Shown piece by piece: positions 9,085 to 16,600 of a DNA stretch of 64,000 nucleotides. How positions within the stretch are numbered: position 1 is the first letter of the stretch; each line of letters opens with the position of its first letter. The translations under genes and the position numbers were made by a program. The DNA lies in NCBI RefSeq assembly GCF_009866655.1, contig NZ_CP047420.1:2232001-2296000 (forward strand). The letters run 5' to 3'. Under the pieces are notes generated by a model. It had not been told where the DNA came from. It saw nothing but the letters and a program-made list of their open reading frames with translations, and did not search any database. This DNA is from Rathayibacter sp. VKM Ac-2804. Its GTDB lineage: Bacteria > Actinomycetota > Actinomycetes > Actinomycetales > Microbacteriaceae.

Positions 9085-9114
9085 GGGTGAACGGAGATGC
9101 ATAGCCGGGTGAAC
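9085..9114 (-). promoter_or_regulatory. PHO-box-like direct repeat upstream of phoA
   Basis: Read on the phoA strand, GTTCACCC occurs twice, starting exactly 22 bases apart (two 11-base turns), with TATGCAT between them. The actinobacterial PhoP box described in Streptomyces is built of 11-base direct repeats starting GTTCACC. Position, period and target gene all agree. Binding by PhoP is inference. Confidence 0.65.
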
Positions 9115-9263
9115 TTTCCGCGCGCCGGACCCCGTGGCGAGCGCGCGCAGTGACCCCGTGCGGGGGACAACTCGGGCGGAACCGGCACCGGCCTGACCGG
9201 CGGGCGCTAGCGTGACGCCCGGTGTCCGCCGCGCCGCCGATCCCGCCGAGAGGACCTCCCCCC

Positions 9264-9770
9264 ATGACCACGCCCCGCCCCGTCTCGCGCCGCACCGCGA
9301 CGACCGCCGCCCTGTGGAGCGCCCCCGTCCTCTTCGCCGCCTCCGCCGCTCCGCTCGCCGCCGCCTCCGGGGAGGTCCGCGCCGCACTCGCCGTCTCCGG
9401 CGGCCTCACGAACGGTGGCGGCGACCTCTACGCCGGCCAGTTCACCCCGGTGGTCTCGGCCTCGCAGGACAGCGAGCCCGTGCGCGACATCCTCGCGCGG
9501 GTGACGTTCGACACGGGCGACAGCGACGTCGTGCTGACCGACTTCGTCCTCGAGGACGGTCCCTGGGTCGTCCGCGAGGCGCTCGGGTCCCGCACGCCGG
9601 GCGTCGTCGTCCTCGCCTGGTCGGACGCGACCGGCCTCCGCGACGGCGAGTCGCCGGTCCCGCCGCAGTTCAGCGTCCACTCCTCGGGGTACATCGTCAG
9701 CTGCCTCGTGGCGCTGTCGAGCACCTCGGCCGCTCCGTCCAGCGACTACCTGATCATCGCGGTCGTCTGA
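9264..9770 (+). CDS. Small exported protein with twin-arginine-like leader
   Basis: A 168-residue protein that I do not recognise. The leader PVSRRTATTAALWSAPVLFAASAAPLAAAS has an RR pair and a W-SAPV segment, the same layout as the leaders of three paralogs at 15160-19355. The body is different, a probable beta-rich secreted domain (VRDILARVTFDTGDSDVVLTDF). ATG 9264 is preferred to an upstream GTG because GAGAGGA lies before it and the leader then begins at the usual place. TAGCGT at 9208-9213 may be its -10. It is divergent from phoA. Confidence 0.65.
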   Translation: MTTPRPVSRRTATTAALWSAPVLFAASAAPLAAASGEVRAALAVSGGLTNGGGDLYAGQFTPVVSASQDSEPVRDILARVTFDTGDSDVVLTDFVLEDGPWVVREALGSRTPGVVVLAWSDATGLRDGESPVPPQFSVHSSGYIVSCLVALSSTSAAPSSDYLIIAVV

Positions 9771-9774
9771 CCGC
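9759..9774 (+). terminator. Short hairpin at the stop codon of the exported protein gene
   Basis: GCGGTC-GTCT-GACCGC overlaps the TGA stop at 9768-9770, between convergent genes. Six base pairs, four-base loop; weak terminator candidate. Confidence 0.4.
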
Positions 9775-9780
9775 CGGCCC

Positions 9781-10776
9781 TCAGAGCGCCCGCGGCCGGT
9801 ACGTCTCGATCAGCGCGTCGAAGAGCCGGTCCGTCCGCTCGTCGACGGTCCGCCGCGCCGGGTCCGCGTCGTACCACTCGACGATCTCGCGCGCGCCGTC
9901 GCTGAAGCGGGTCGAGGGCGAGAACGCCGGCACCAGGCTCCGGATCTTCGCGTTGTCGAAGACCATCGAGTGCGCCTTGTCGCCGACGATGCCCGCGCCG
10001 AGCTCCGGGTCGGCGGCGGCGATCGCGTCGGAGGCGATGTGCACGATCCGCGCCTCGGTGCCGGCGGCGGCTGCGAGGTCGTGGTGGATGCGGTCCCAGG
10101 TGGGCGCCTCGTCGCCGGTGATGTGGAACGCCTCGCCGATCGCCGCTGACGCGCCGAGCAGCCCGACCAGGCCGACGGCGACGTCGCGGCTGTGGGTGAT
10201 CGTCCACAGCGAGGTGCCGTCGCCGGGCACGACCACCTCGAGTCCGCGCCGCATCCGGTCGATCACCGTCCAGCCGCCGTCGACCGGGAGCGCGGTGCGG
10301 TCGTAGGTGTGCGAGGGCCGGACGATCGTCACCGGGAAGCCGGTGCGCCGGTACTCGCCGACCAGCAGGTCCTCGCAGGCGATCTTGTCCCGCGAGTAGC
10401 TCCAGTACGGGTTCCGCAGCGGCGTCGACTCCGTCACCGGGAGTCGCGCCGGCGGCTTCTGGTAGGCCGACGCGGAGCTGATGAAGACGTACTGGCCGGT
10501 GCGCCCGGCGAACAGGTCGATGTCCTGCTGCACGTGCTCGGGGGTGAAGGCGGCAAACTCGATCACCGCGTCGAATCGCTCGTCGCCGAGCGCCTCGCGC
10601 ACCGAGCCCGGATCGCGGACATCGGCGGTGAGCGTCCGGACGCCGTCGGGCAGCGGGCGGATCGAGGTCCGACCCCGGTTCAGCACGGTCACCTCGTGCC
10701 CGACCGCGAGCGCGCGGCGCACGCCCTCCGAGCTGATGATGCCCGTTCCTCCGATGAACAGCACGCTGAGGGGCAC
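9781..10776 (-). CDS. NAD-dependent epimerase/dehydratase (extended SDR)
   Basis: A 331-residue Rossmann protein. The nucleotide loop is VLFIGGTGIISSEG, and the catalytic region has SSASAYQKPP..YSRDKIACE, giving a YxxxK pair. It resembles the CSP41/UDP-glucose-epimerase-like branch of extended SDRs; substrate unknown. The open frame extends upstream, but the added residues are low-complexity and antisense-like. The fold begins at V-P-L-S-V-L-F-I, so GTG 10776 with an upstream GGAAGG is used. Confidence 0.8.
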   Translation of the reverse strand: MPLSVLFIGGTGIISSEGVRRALAVGHEVTVLNRGRTSIRPLPDGVRTLTADVRDPGSVREALGDERFDAVIEFAAFTPEHVQQDIDLFAGRTGQYVFISSASAYQKPPARLPVTESTPLRNPYWSYSRDKIACEDLLVGEYRRTGFPVTIVRPSHTYDRTALPVDGGWTVIDRMRRGLEVVVPGDGTSLWTITHSRDVAVGLVGLLGASAAIGEAFHITGDEAPTWDRIHHDLAAAAGTEARIVHIASDAIAAADPELGAGIVGDKAHSMVFDNAKIRSLVPAFSPSTRFSDGAREIVEWYDADPARRTVDERTDRLFDALIETYRPRAL

Positions 10777-10930
10777 GGCGGACCCGACCTTCCGTTGAGG
10801 GGCGCGCGCGCCGCTCCGGGAGCGGAGGGACGTCGTCGGGCACCGGCTCCATCCCCTCACACCGCTGCGGTTCCGTCGAGGGGCTAGCGTGAGGGGTGAC
10901 GGTTCTGCGGGGGGCCGACTCGGGGGAGTC

Positions 10931-11812
10931 ATGAACGGACGGTTCGACGGACAGCGCGACGAGCAGCGCGACGGACGGCGCGCATGGACGGCGTGGCGGC
11001 GGTTCTGGGAGCGCGGCGGGTTCCGGCGAGCCCTCCTGCTCGCTGCCGTCTACTACGGCCTCTACGAGCTGATCGGCTACCTGCTCGGCTTCGTGGTCGG
11101 CGACACCGGCAGCGCGCTCCACGGCGAGGAGGGCTCCGCGACCGACGTCTTCTTCTCGATCGGCCTGCCGATCCTCCTCGCGAGCGTGCTGCTGGTGCTC
11201 TTCGCGCTCTCGCTGGGGTGGCTGCGCGAGCTCTTCGCGACGCAGACGATCCGCGGCCGCGGCTGGATGTGGATCGGCACCGGCGTGATCCTCGCGATCA
11301 ACGTCTCGGCGCTGCTCGACATCGACTACGCCGATGCCGGGGGAGCACTCGTCGCCTCCTGGCTGCTGACCGGGCTGTTCGTCGGCTTCGCCGAGGAGAC
11401 GCTCACCCGCGGATTCGTCGTGAACCTGATGCGCAAGCGCGGCCACGGCGAGATCCGGGTCGCCCTGGCCTCGGCGGGGATCTTCGCCGCGCTGCACATC
11501 GGCAACGTGTTCACGAGCGACCAGGGCGTCGCCGTCACCGCGCTCCAGGTCGTCTACACCTTCGGCTTCGGCATCGTGATGTACCTGGCGCTCCGGGCGA
11601 CCGGCAGCCTGCTCGGGCCGATCCTGCTGCACGCCTCCACCGATCCGACGCTGCTCCTGCACGCCGAGCACCCGGCGGGGACGATCGCCGGGCTCCTGCC
11701 CGCGTTCAGCACCTACCTCGTCATCGCGACGGGACTGATCCTGCTGCTCGTGCTCGTCGTGAGCGAGCGGCGCCGGCGGCGCAGCGCCCTCGAGCAGGGA
11801 GCGACGGCATGA
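10931..11812 (+). CDS. CPBP-family intramembrane glutamic protease (first of pair)
   Basis: A 293-residue multi-pass membrane protein with the CPBP/Abi signature: FAEETLTRGFVVNLM (EExxxR) and, further on, FAALHIGNVF and ILLHASTD with conserved His. About seven hydrophobic segments are visible. Family members include eukaryotic Rce1 and bacteriocin-immunity proteins; the bacterial substrates here are unknown. ATG 10931 has GGGGGAG upstream, and a TAGCGT box at 10885-10890 gives a leader of about 35 bases. Its stop overlaps the next gene (ATGA), so the two are translationally coupled. Confidence 0.88.
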   Translation: MNGRFDGQRDEQRDGRRAWTAWRRFWERGGFRRALLLAAVYYGLYELIGYLLGFVVGDTGSALHGEEGSATDVFFSIGLPILLASVLLVLFALSLGWLRELFATQTIRGRGWMWIGTGVILAINVSALLDIDYADAGGALVASWLLTGLFVGFAEETLTRGFVVNLMRKRGHGEIRVALASAGIFAALHIGNVFTSDQGVAVTALQVVYTFGFGIVMYLALRATGSLLGPILLHASTDPTLLLHAEHPAGTIAGLLPAFSTYLVIATGLILLLVLVVSERRRRRSALEQGATA

Positions 11813-12627
11813 GCGCCGAGCGCCGCCCGGTCCCGCGCGTCATCGCCGTGGGCGTCGCGGCCGCCGTGCTCTACGTGCTCATCGCCGCCGGCGTCGGCAC
11901 GCTGCTCGATCCGCTCGCGGGCGGCGACGAGACCCTCGACTTCGTCATCGGCACCTGGCTCCCCGTCGGGGTCCTCATCGCCCTCGGTGTGCTGTTCCTG
12001 CGGCGCGCCGGCTGGCTCCACGAGGCGTGGACCGCCCCGTCGCCGTTCACCGAGCGGCGGCGCTGGTGGCTGCTGGCGATCCCCGTCGTCCTCGTCGTGC
12101 AGACCGTCCTGCTCCTGCTCGCCGTGCCCTGGGCGGAGCGGGAGCTGCCGATGGTGCTGGTCTTCCTGGTCGGCTGCCTCCTGATCGGCGCCGGCGAGGA
12201 GCTGTACTTCCGCGGCCTCTTCCGCGTCGCGGTCCTCGGCCACCACGGCGAGCTCGCCGCGCTGCTGATCACCTCGATCGCCTTCGGCCTCGCGCACACC
12301 GCGGGCTACCTGCTCAACGGCGTCCCGCTGCCGGCGACCGCGCTGGCCGTCGCCTTCCTCGCGATGGACGGCGCGATCTTCTACGGCGCGCTGCGGGCGA
12401 CCGGAACGCTCTGGGTGCCGATCGTGCTGCACGGCCTGGGCGACTTCGCCCGCTTCCTGCAGCAGGGCGGCGACGACCAGTCCGCCACTCCCGGCCTCGG
12501 CGGCGACACCACCACCGCGCTCGTCGAGTACGTCCTCATCGGCCTCTCGATCGCGATGGTGGTCAGCGTCGCCCGCAGCGACCGGCGCGAGCGGCGCGCC
12601 CGGAAGGCGCGGGCCGCGACGACGTGA
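11809..12627 (+). CDS. CPBP-family intramembrane glutamic protease (second of pair)
   Basis: A 272-residue paralog of the preceding gene, sharing its architecture but diverged: GAGEELYFRGLFRVAVLG (EExxxR), IAFGLAHTAGYLL and VPIVLHGLGDFARF carry the expected catalytic Glu and His residues. About seven transmembrane segments. ATG 11809 overlaps the previous stop by four bases. Two adjacent diverged CPBP genes suggest that the products act together or on related substrates, which is inference. Confidence 0.88.
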   Translation: MSAERRPVPRVIAVGVAAAVLYVLIAAGVGTLLDPLAGGDETLDFVIGTWLPVGVLIALGVLFLRRAGWLHEAWTAPSPFTERRRWWLLAIPVVLVVQTVLLLLAVPWAERELPMVLVFLVGCLLIGAGEELYFRGLFRVAVLGHHGELAALLITSIAFGLAHTAGYLLNGVPLPATALAVAFLAMDGAIFYGALRATGTLWVPIVLHGLGDFARFLQQGGDDQSATPGLGGDTTTALVEYVLIGLSIAMVVSVARSDRRERRARKARAATT

Positions 12628-12704
12628 CGTCCTGCCGCGGTGCCCGTCCCGACGGGTACTGCCAACCCCTCCCAGCGGCCGCGCTCGCGTTCTAGCGTGG
12701 AGGG

Positions 12705-13592
12705 ATGACTCAGCAGCTCACCCTCAACAACGGCGTCACCCTTCCCGCTCTCGGGCTCGGCGTCTTCCAGAGCGCGCCCGAGGAGACGACGGCCGCCGTG
12801 CTGTCCGCCCTCGAGGCCGGCTACCGCCACATCGACACCGCCGCCGCCTACGGCAACGAGCGCGAGGTCGGCGAGGGGATCCGCCGCTCGGGCCTGGACC
12901 GCTCGGAGGTGTTCGTCGAGACGAAGATCTGGGTCACCGACTACGGCTACGACGAGACGCTGCACGCGTTCGAGAAGGCGACCGGCAAGCTCGGCGTCGA
13001 GCAGCTCGACCTGCTGATCCTGCACCAGCCCGTCCCCTCCCGCTTCGACAGCACGATCGCCGCGTACCGGGCGCTCGAGAAGCTCCTCGCCGACGGCGGG
13101 GTGCGCGCGATCGGCGTCAGCAACTTCACGCCGGCGCACCTCGCGCGGCTCCTCGCCGAGGTCGACGTGATCCCCGCCGTCAACCAGGTCGAGCTTCACC
13201 CCTACTTCAGCCAGCCGGATGTGCGCCGCGAGGACGCGGAGCGCGGGATCCTCACCCAGGCCTGGTCGCCGATCGGCGGGATCACCTTCTACCCCGGCTG
13301 GGGCGACGAGCGCCGCAGCGTGATGGACGACGCGACGATCGGCGCGATCGCGACCGAGCACGGCAAGAGCCCGGCGCAGGTGATGCTCCGCTGGCACCTG
13401 CAGCAGGGCCGCTCCGCGATCCCCAAGTCGACGAACCCCGAGCGGATCGCCGCGAACATCGACGTCTTCGACTTCGAGCTGAGCGACGACGAGCTGACCC
13501 GGATCGACGAGCTCGACACCGGCGTCCGCAGCGGCCCCGACCCCGACGTGGAGCGGCCGGCGCTGTTCGAGCGCACGATCCCCGAGGCGTGA
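12705..13592 (+). CDS. Aldo/keto reductase (AKR5-like, 2,5-diketogluconate reductase type)
   Basis: A 295-residue NADPH-dependent TIM-barrel reductase. The tetrad is visible as D-Y in GYRHIDTAAAYGNE, K in ETKIW and H in LLILHQP. GVSNFTPAHL and the C-terminal NADP segment IPKSTNPERI are typical. TAGCGT (12693-12698) ends six bases before ATG, so the transcript is probably leaderless. The natural substrate is unknown; small sugar or keto-acid carbonyls are usual for the family. Confidence 0.9.
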   Translation: MTQQLTLNNGVTLPALGLGVFQSAPEETTAAVLSALEAGYRHIDTAAAYGNEREVGEGIRRSGLDRSEVFVETKIWVTDYGYDETLHAFEKATGKLGVEQLDLLILHQPVPSRFDSTIAAYRALEKLLADGGVRAIGVSNFTPAHLARLLAEVDVIPAVNQVELHPYFSQPDVRREDAERGILTQAWSPIGGITFYPGWGDERRSVMDDATIGAIATEHGKSPAQVMLRWHLQQGRSAIPKSTNPERIAANIDVFDFELSDDELTRIDELDTGVRSGPDPDVERPALFERTIPEA

Positions 13593-13699
13593 GGGCCGAC
13601 GGTACGGGTGCCGGCCCTCTCGGCGGGGGAGCAGGAGCGGTCGGATACCGTGACGACGCACCCCGAGCACAGCCACCCCGACGCACAGGAGGAGACACC

Positions 13700-15100
13700 A
13701 TGACCGACCCGATCGGCATCCCCGAGGCCACCGCCCTCGAGAGCACCCGGCGCACCATCGCGATCCTCGGCGCGGGGGGCGACCTCACCGAGCGGCTGCT
13801 CCTGCCGGGCCTGGGCCGCGTCGCCGAGCTCGCCCGCGACTCCGAGCTGACCCTGATCGGCGCCGCGCGCACCCCGCAGACCGACGACGAGTGGCAGGGC
13901 CTCGTCCGCCGCAGCCTCGAGTCCGCCGGCATCGCCGCGCACACCGTCGACGACCTCGCCTCGCGCGCCCGCTTCGTCGCCACCGACGCCTCCGACCCGG
14001 ACCAGCTGAAGGCCCTGCTCGACGCCTGCCCGTCCACGCCCGTGCTCTACGTCGCGCTGCCGCCGGCGATGGGGCACAGGGTCGCCGACTCGCTCTCGAA
14101 GCTCGAGCTCCCGGAGGACCTGGTCGTCGCGATCGAGAAGCCGTTCGGCGAGGACCTCGACGACGCGATCGCGCTGAACGCCGCCTTCGCTCCGGTGATC
14201 TCCGAGGACCGCCTTTGGCGCATCGACCACTTCCTCGGCAACGCCACCGTGATGGGCATGCTGGGCATGCGCTTCGGCAACCGCCTGCTGGAGGCGAGCT
14301 GGAGCGCCGAGCAGATCGAGAAGATCGAGATCGTCTACGACGAGACCCTCGGGATCGAGGGCCGCGCCGCCTTCTACGACGGCACCGGCGCCCTGCGCGA
14401 CATGCTGCAGAGCCACCTGCTGATGGTACTCGCGCTGACGACGATGGAGCGCCCGGAGGAGGTCTCGCCCGAGCATGTGCACGAGCGGATGGCCGAGGCG
14501 CTCGGCGCCGTCCGCCTCTGGCGCGACGACCCCGCCACCGCCCGGCGCGCCCGCTACACCGAGGGCCGGGTGGACGGCCGCTTCTTCCCCTCCTACGTCG
14601 ACGAGCCCGACGTCGACCCCGAGGCCGGCACCGAGACTCTCGCGCAGCTGCTGCTCCAGGTGGACACCCCCCGCTGGGCCGGCGTGCCGTTCGTGCTGCG
14701 CTCCGGCAAGGCCGTCGGCGACCCGCGCCACGAGGTCGCCGTGCACTTCCGCGCCGCGACGCCGCCGCGGGGCCTGCGCTCCGGCGACGACGCGTCCGGC
14801 ACGGTCCTGCGGATGTCGCTCAAGGGCGGCGACGTGAGCCTCGACCTGCTCGTCAACAGCGCCGACGACCTGACCGACGTCGAGCGCACCACCCTGGAGG
14901 CGCAGCCCGGCGCGGCCACGCTCGACCCCTACGCGCAGGTGCTCGCGGGGATCCTCCAGGGCGACACCCTGCTGTCGGTCCCGGGCGCCGTCGCCGAGCA
15001 GTGCTGGCGCATCGTCACCCCGGTGCTCTCGCACTGGGCCGAGGGCGGCACCCCCCTCGACGAGTACGAGGCCGGGAGCGCGGGCCCCGAGGGCTGGTAG
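13700..15100 (+). CDS. Glucose-6-phosphate dehydrogenase family protein with altered substrate loop
   Basis: A 466-residue protein with the G6PDH fold: nucleotide loop AILGAGGDLTERLLLPGL (21-38), EKPFG (146-150), substrate loop RIDHFLGN (174-181) and the segment ALRDMLQSHLLMVL with the catalytic-base His at about 239. The canonical substrate loop is RIDHYLGKE, whose Lys contacts the substrate phosphate; here it is Asn, followed by Ala instead of Glu. GAGGDLT also differs from the usual GASGDLA. The start is set by AGGAGGAGACACC before ATG. It may oxidise an unusual or unphosphorylated sugar, which is inference. Confidence 0.8.
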   Translation: MTDPIGIPEATALESTRRTIAILGAGGDLTERLLLPGLGRVAELARDSELTLIGAARTPQTDDEWQGLVRRSLESAGIAAHTVDDLASRARFVATDASDPDQLKALLDACPSTPVLYVALPPAMGHRVADSLSKLELPEDLVVAIEKPFGEDLDDAIALNAAFAPVISEDRLWRIDHFLGNATVMGMLGMRFGNRLLEASWSAEQIEKIEIVYDETLGIEGRAAFYDGTGALRDMLQSHLLMVLALTTMERPEEVSPEHVHERMAEALGAVRLWRDDPATARRARYTEGRVDGRFFPSYVDEPDVDPEAGTETLAQLLLQVDTPRWAGVPFVLRSGKAVGDPRHEVAVHFRAATPPRGLRSGDDASGTVLRMSLKGGDVSLDLLVNSADDLTDVERTTLEAQPGAATLDPYAQVLAGILQGDTLLSVPGAVAEQCWRIVTPVLSHWAEGGTPLDEYEAGSAGPEGW

Positions 15101-15113
15101 CGCGCGCTGCAGG

Positions 15114-15146
15114 ACGGTCGAGCAGCCCAGGCGCGCATCGAGACCC
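15114..15146 (-). repeat. Single decayed hairpin repeat unit
   Basis: GGTCGAGCAGCCCAGGCGCGCATCGAGACCCG is split between a TCGAGCAG end and a CGAGACCCG end, matching the inverted units elsewhere with a degraded stem. It lies between the convergent G6PDH-like and exported-protein genes. Confidence 0.5.
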
Positions 15147-15159
15147 GCGCCCGCAGCTC

Positions 15160-15723
15160 TCAGACGTCGACGAGGACCGTGCGGGTCGGAAGGCCGAGGA
15201 ACGCGGGGGCCTCACCCGTCGTCTCGGGGGAGACAGGGCCTCGCGTCACGGTCGCTGTGACACGGAAGCGGCCGGGGGGAAGCGGCGTCAGTGCGCAGAA
15301 CATCCGTCCCGGTCCGAGGGGCGCCACCTGCATCAGGCGTCCTTCCCGGTCCGTGTACATGCCGCGGCTCGGCGAGCTCCCGGCCGGGATCACGAGGTGG
15401 GCGCAGCGTGGCCGGTCGACGACGAGCCACTCCGACCAGTGCCCGACGTCGTGCTCGGCGGTGACGTCCATCCGGGCGTCGCTGAGGAGCTCGACGGGTG
15501 CTCCGGGCGGTCCGCTGTGCGCTGCCCGGAGCTCGAGGACGAAGTTCCCCGACGACAGGGAGTCCAGGAAGAGGCCGACGTACGGCCCGACCTCGAGTGG
15601 TCGCGGGGCGGATGCGGCGGCTGCGGGCGCGCCGACCGCCGTGGCGATGACGGGCGCCGACCACGCCATCGCCATCGCGGCCCGGCGGGTGACTCCGGGT
15701 ACGTCGGGACGACTGTCGGACAC
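15160..15723 (-). CDS. Exported paralog A of a three-member family
   Basis: A 187-residue protein with leader GVTRRAAMAMAWSAPVIATAVGAPAAAAS, then a beta-rich domain. Segments shared with paralogs B and C include GPPGAPV, DARMDVTAEHDV..W, HLVIPAGSSPS and the terminal VTATVTRGPV. No known domain is recognised. The RR pair suggests Tat export, though the motif lacks the usual F-L-K. The start is GTG with GGGAGG eight bases upstream. It is last in a co-oriented block with a two-component system and an ABC exporter. Confidence 0.75.
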   Translation of the reverse strand: MSDSRPDVPGVTRRAAMAMAWSAPVIATAVGAPAAAASAPRPLEVGPYVGLFLDSLSSGNFVLELRAAHSGPPGAPVELLSDARMDVTAEHDVGHWSEWLVVDRPRCAHLVIPAGSSPSRGMYTDREGRLMQVAPLGPGRMFCALTPLPPGRFRVTATVTRGPVSPETTGEAPAFLGLPTRTVLVDV

Positions 15724-15810
15724 GAGAGACCTCCCTGTGGTCGGGCGGCTCCTCGCGATGCATCGAGCCGCTGATGCCGGACGATCCCGCCATCCTCGGC
15801 CTCCGGTTCT

Positions 15811-15835
15811 GATCCGCCGAATCCGTGGCGCGATG
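15811..15835 (-). promoter_or_regulatory. Shared upstream element, copy for paralog A
   Basis: On the gene strand it reads GCGCCACGGATTCGGCGGATC, about 100 bases before the start of paralog A. Near-identical sequence lies upstream of B and C (GCCACCGATT followed by G/C-rich bases). It could be an operator or a relic of the gene duplication. Confidence 0.5.
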
Positions 15836-15862
15836 CAGCAGACCTGGCACGAGGTCGTCCGG

Positions 15863-16456
15863 TCAGGCCACGAGGCTGAGGGTCTGCGTCCCGAAGCCGA
15901 GCGCCGTCTGCGCCTTCGGATCGGCGCCCGGGTGGACGCGACCTCGCGTCACGGTGGCCGTCACAGCGAACCGTCCCTTGGGTTGCGAGGTGAAGCTGGA
16001 GTACCCGCTCCCCACGATCCTCGCCACCTGGAGGGTCACCCCGTCCTTGCCGGTGTACGACCCGGCCGAGGGGTAGGACCCGGCCGGGAGCAGGAGATGC
16101 CCGGCCCGCGGGCCGTCGACGACGATCCCCGCGGCCCAGGTCTCGACGTCGTGCTCCGACGCGATGTCCACCCTCGCCTCGTCGGCGAGCACGACGGGAG
16201 ACCCGGCCGGTCCGCTCCTGGCGACCCTCAGGTCGATCCGGAACTCGCCCGCACGGCGGGGGATGAGGATGAGCCCGACGTACGGTCCCTGATCCACCGG
16301 CACCGGTGCGGAGGAGGCCGCGCCCGGCGCTGCCACGGCGGCCGAGACCACGGGGGTGGTCCACGCGACCGCCGCCACGGCGGTCCGGCGCGTCACCCCC
16401 CGCTCGGCGCCGTCCCCCTGATCGAAGCGTGCATGGTCCCGTCGAGCGTCCGACAT
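15863..16456 (-). CDS. Exported paralog B of a three-member family
   Basis: A 197-residue protein with leader [30 protein letters not shown]. The body shares with paralog C the blocks RVARSGPAGSPVVL, EARVDIASEHDV..W, GPRAGHLLLPAGSYP and KGRFAVTATVTRG. The predicted fold is all-beta; no enzyme motif is seen. ATG has GGGAGAG six bases upstream, as has paralog C. Function unknown. The NatAB exporter genes lie directly upstream. Confidence 0.77.
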   Translation of the reverse strand: MSDARRDHARFDQGDGAERGVTRRTAVAAVAWTTPVVSAAVAAPGAASSAPVPVDQGPYVGLILIPRRAGEFRIDLRVARSGPAGSPVVLADEARVDIASEHDVETWAAGIVVDGPRAGHLLLPAGSYPSAGSYTGKDGVTLQVARIVGSGYSSFTSQPKGRFAVTATVTRGRVHPGADPKAQTALGFGTQTLSLVA

Positions 16457-16544
16457 CGTCTCTCCCTGATCGCGCCGGTGCTCGTGACAGGCGGGAGACG
16501 TGCACCGATCCTCCGCTGGAAGTCCGAAGTCTCCGGTCCGGGGG

Positions 16545-16568
16545 CCGACGCCGCCGAATCGGTGGCAC
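16545..16568 (-). promoter_or_regulatory. Shared upstream element, copy for paralog B
   Basis: The gene strand reads GTGCCACCGATTCGGCGG, then CGTCGG, about 90-110 bases before the start of paralog B. A GGAGGATCGG block follows, which is also found before C. Confidence 0.55.
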
Positions 16569-16600
16569 GATCCCGTCGATCTGGCAGCGACAGGTCGGCG

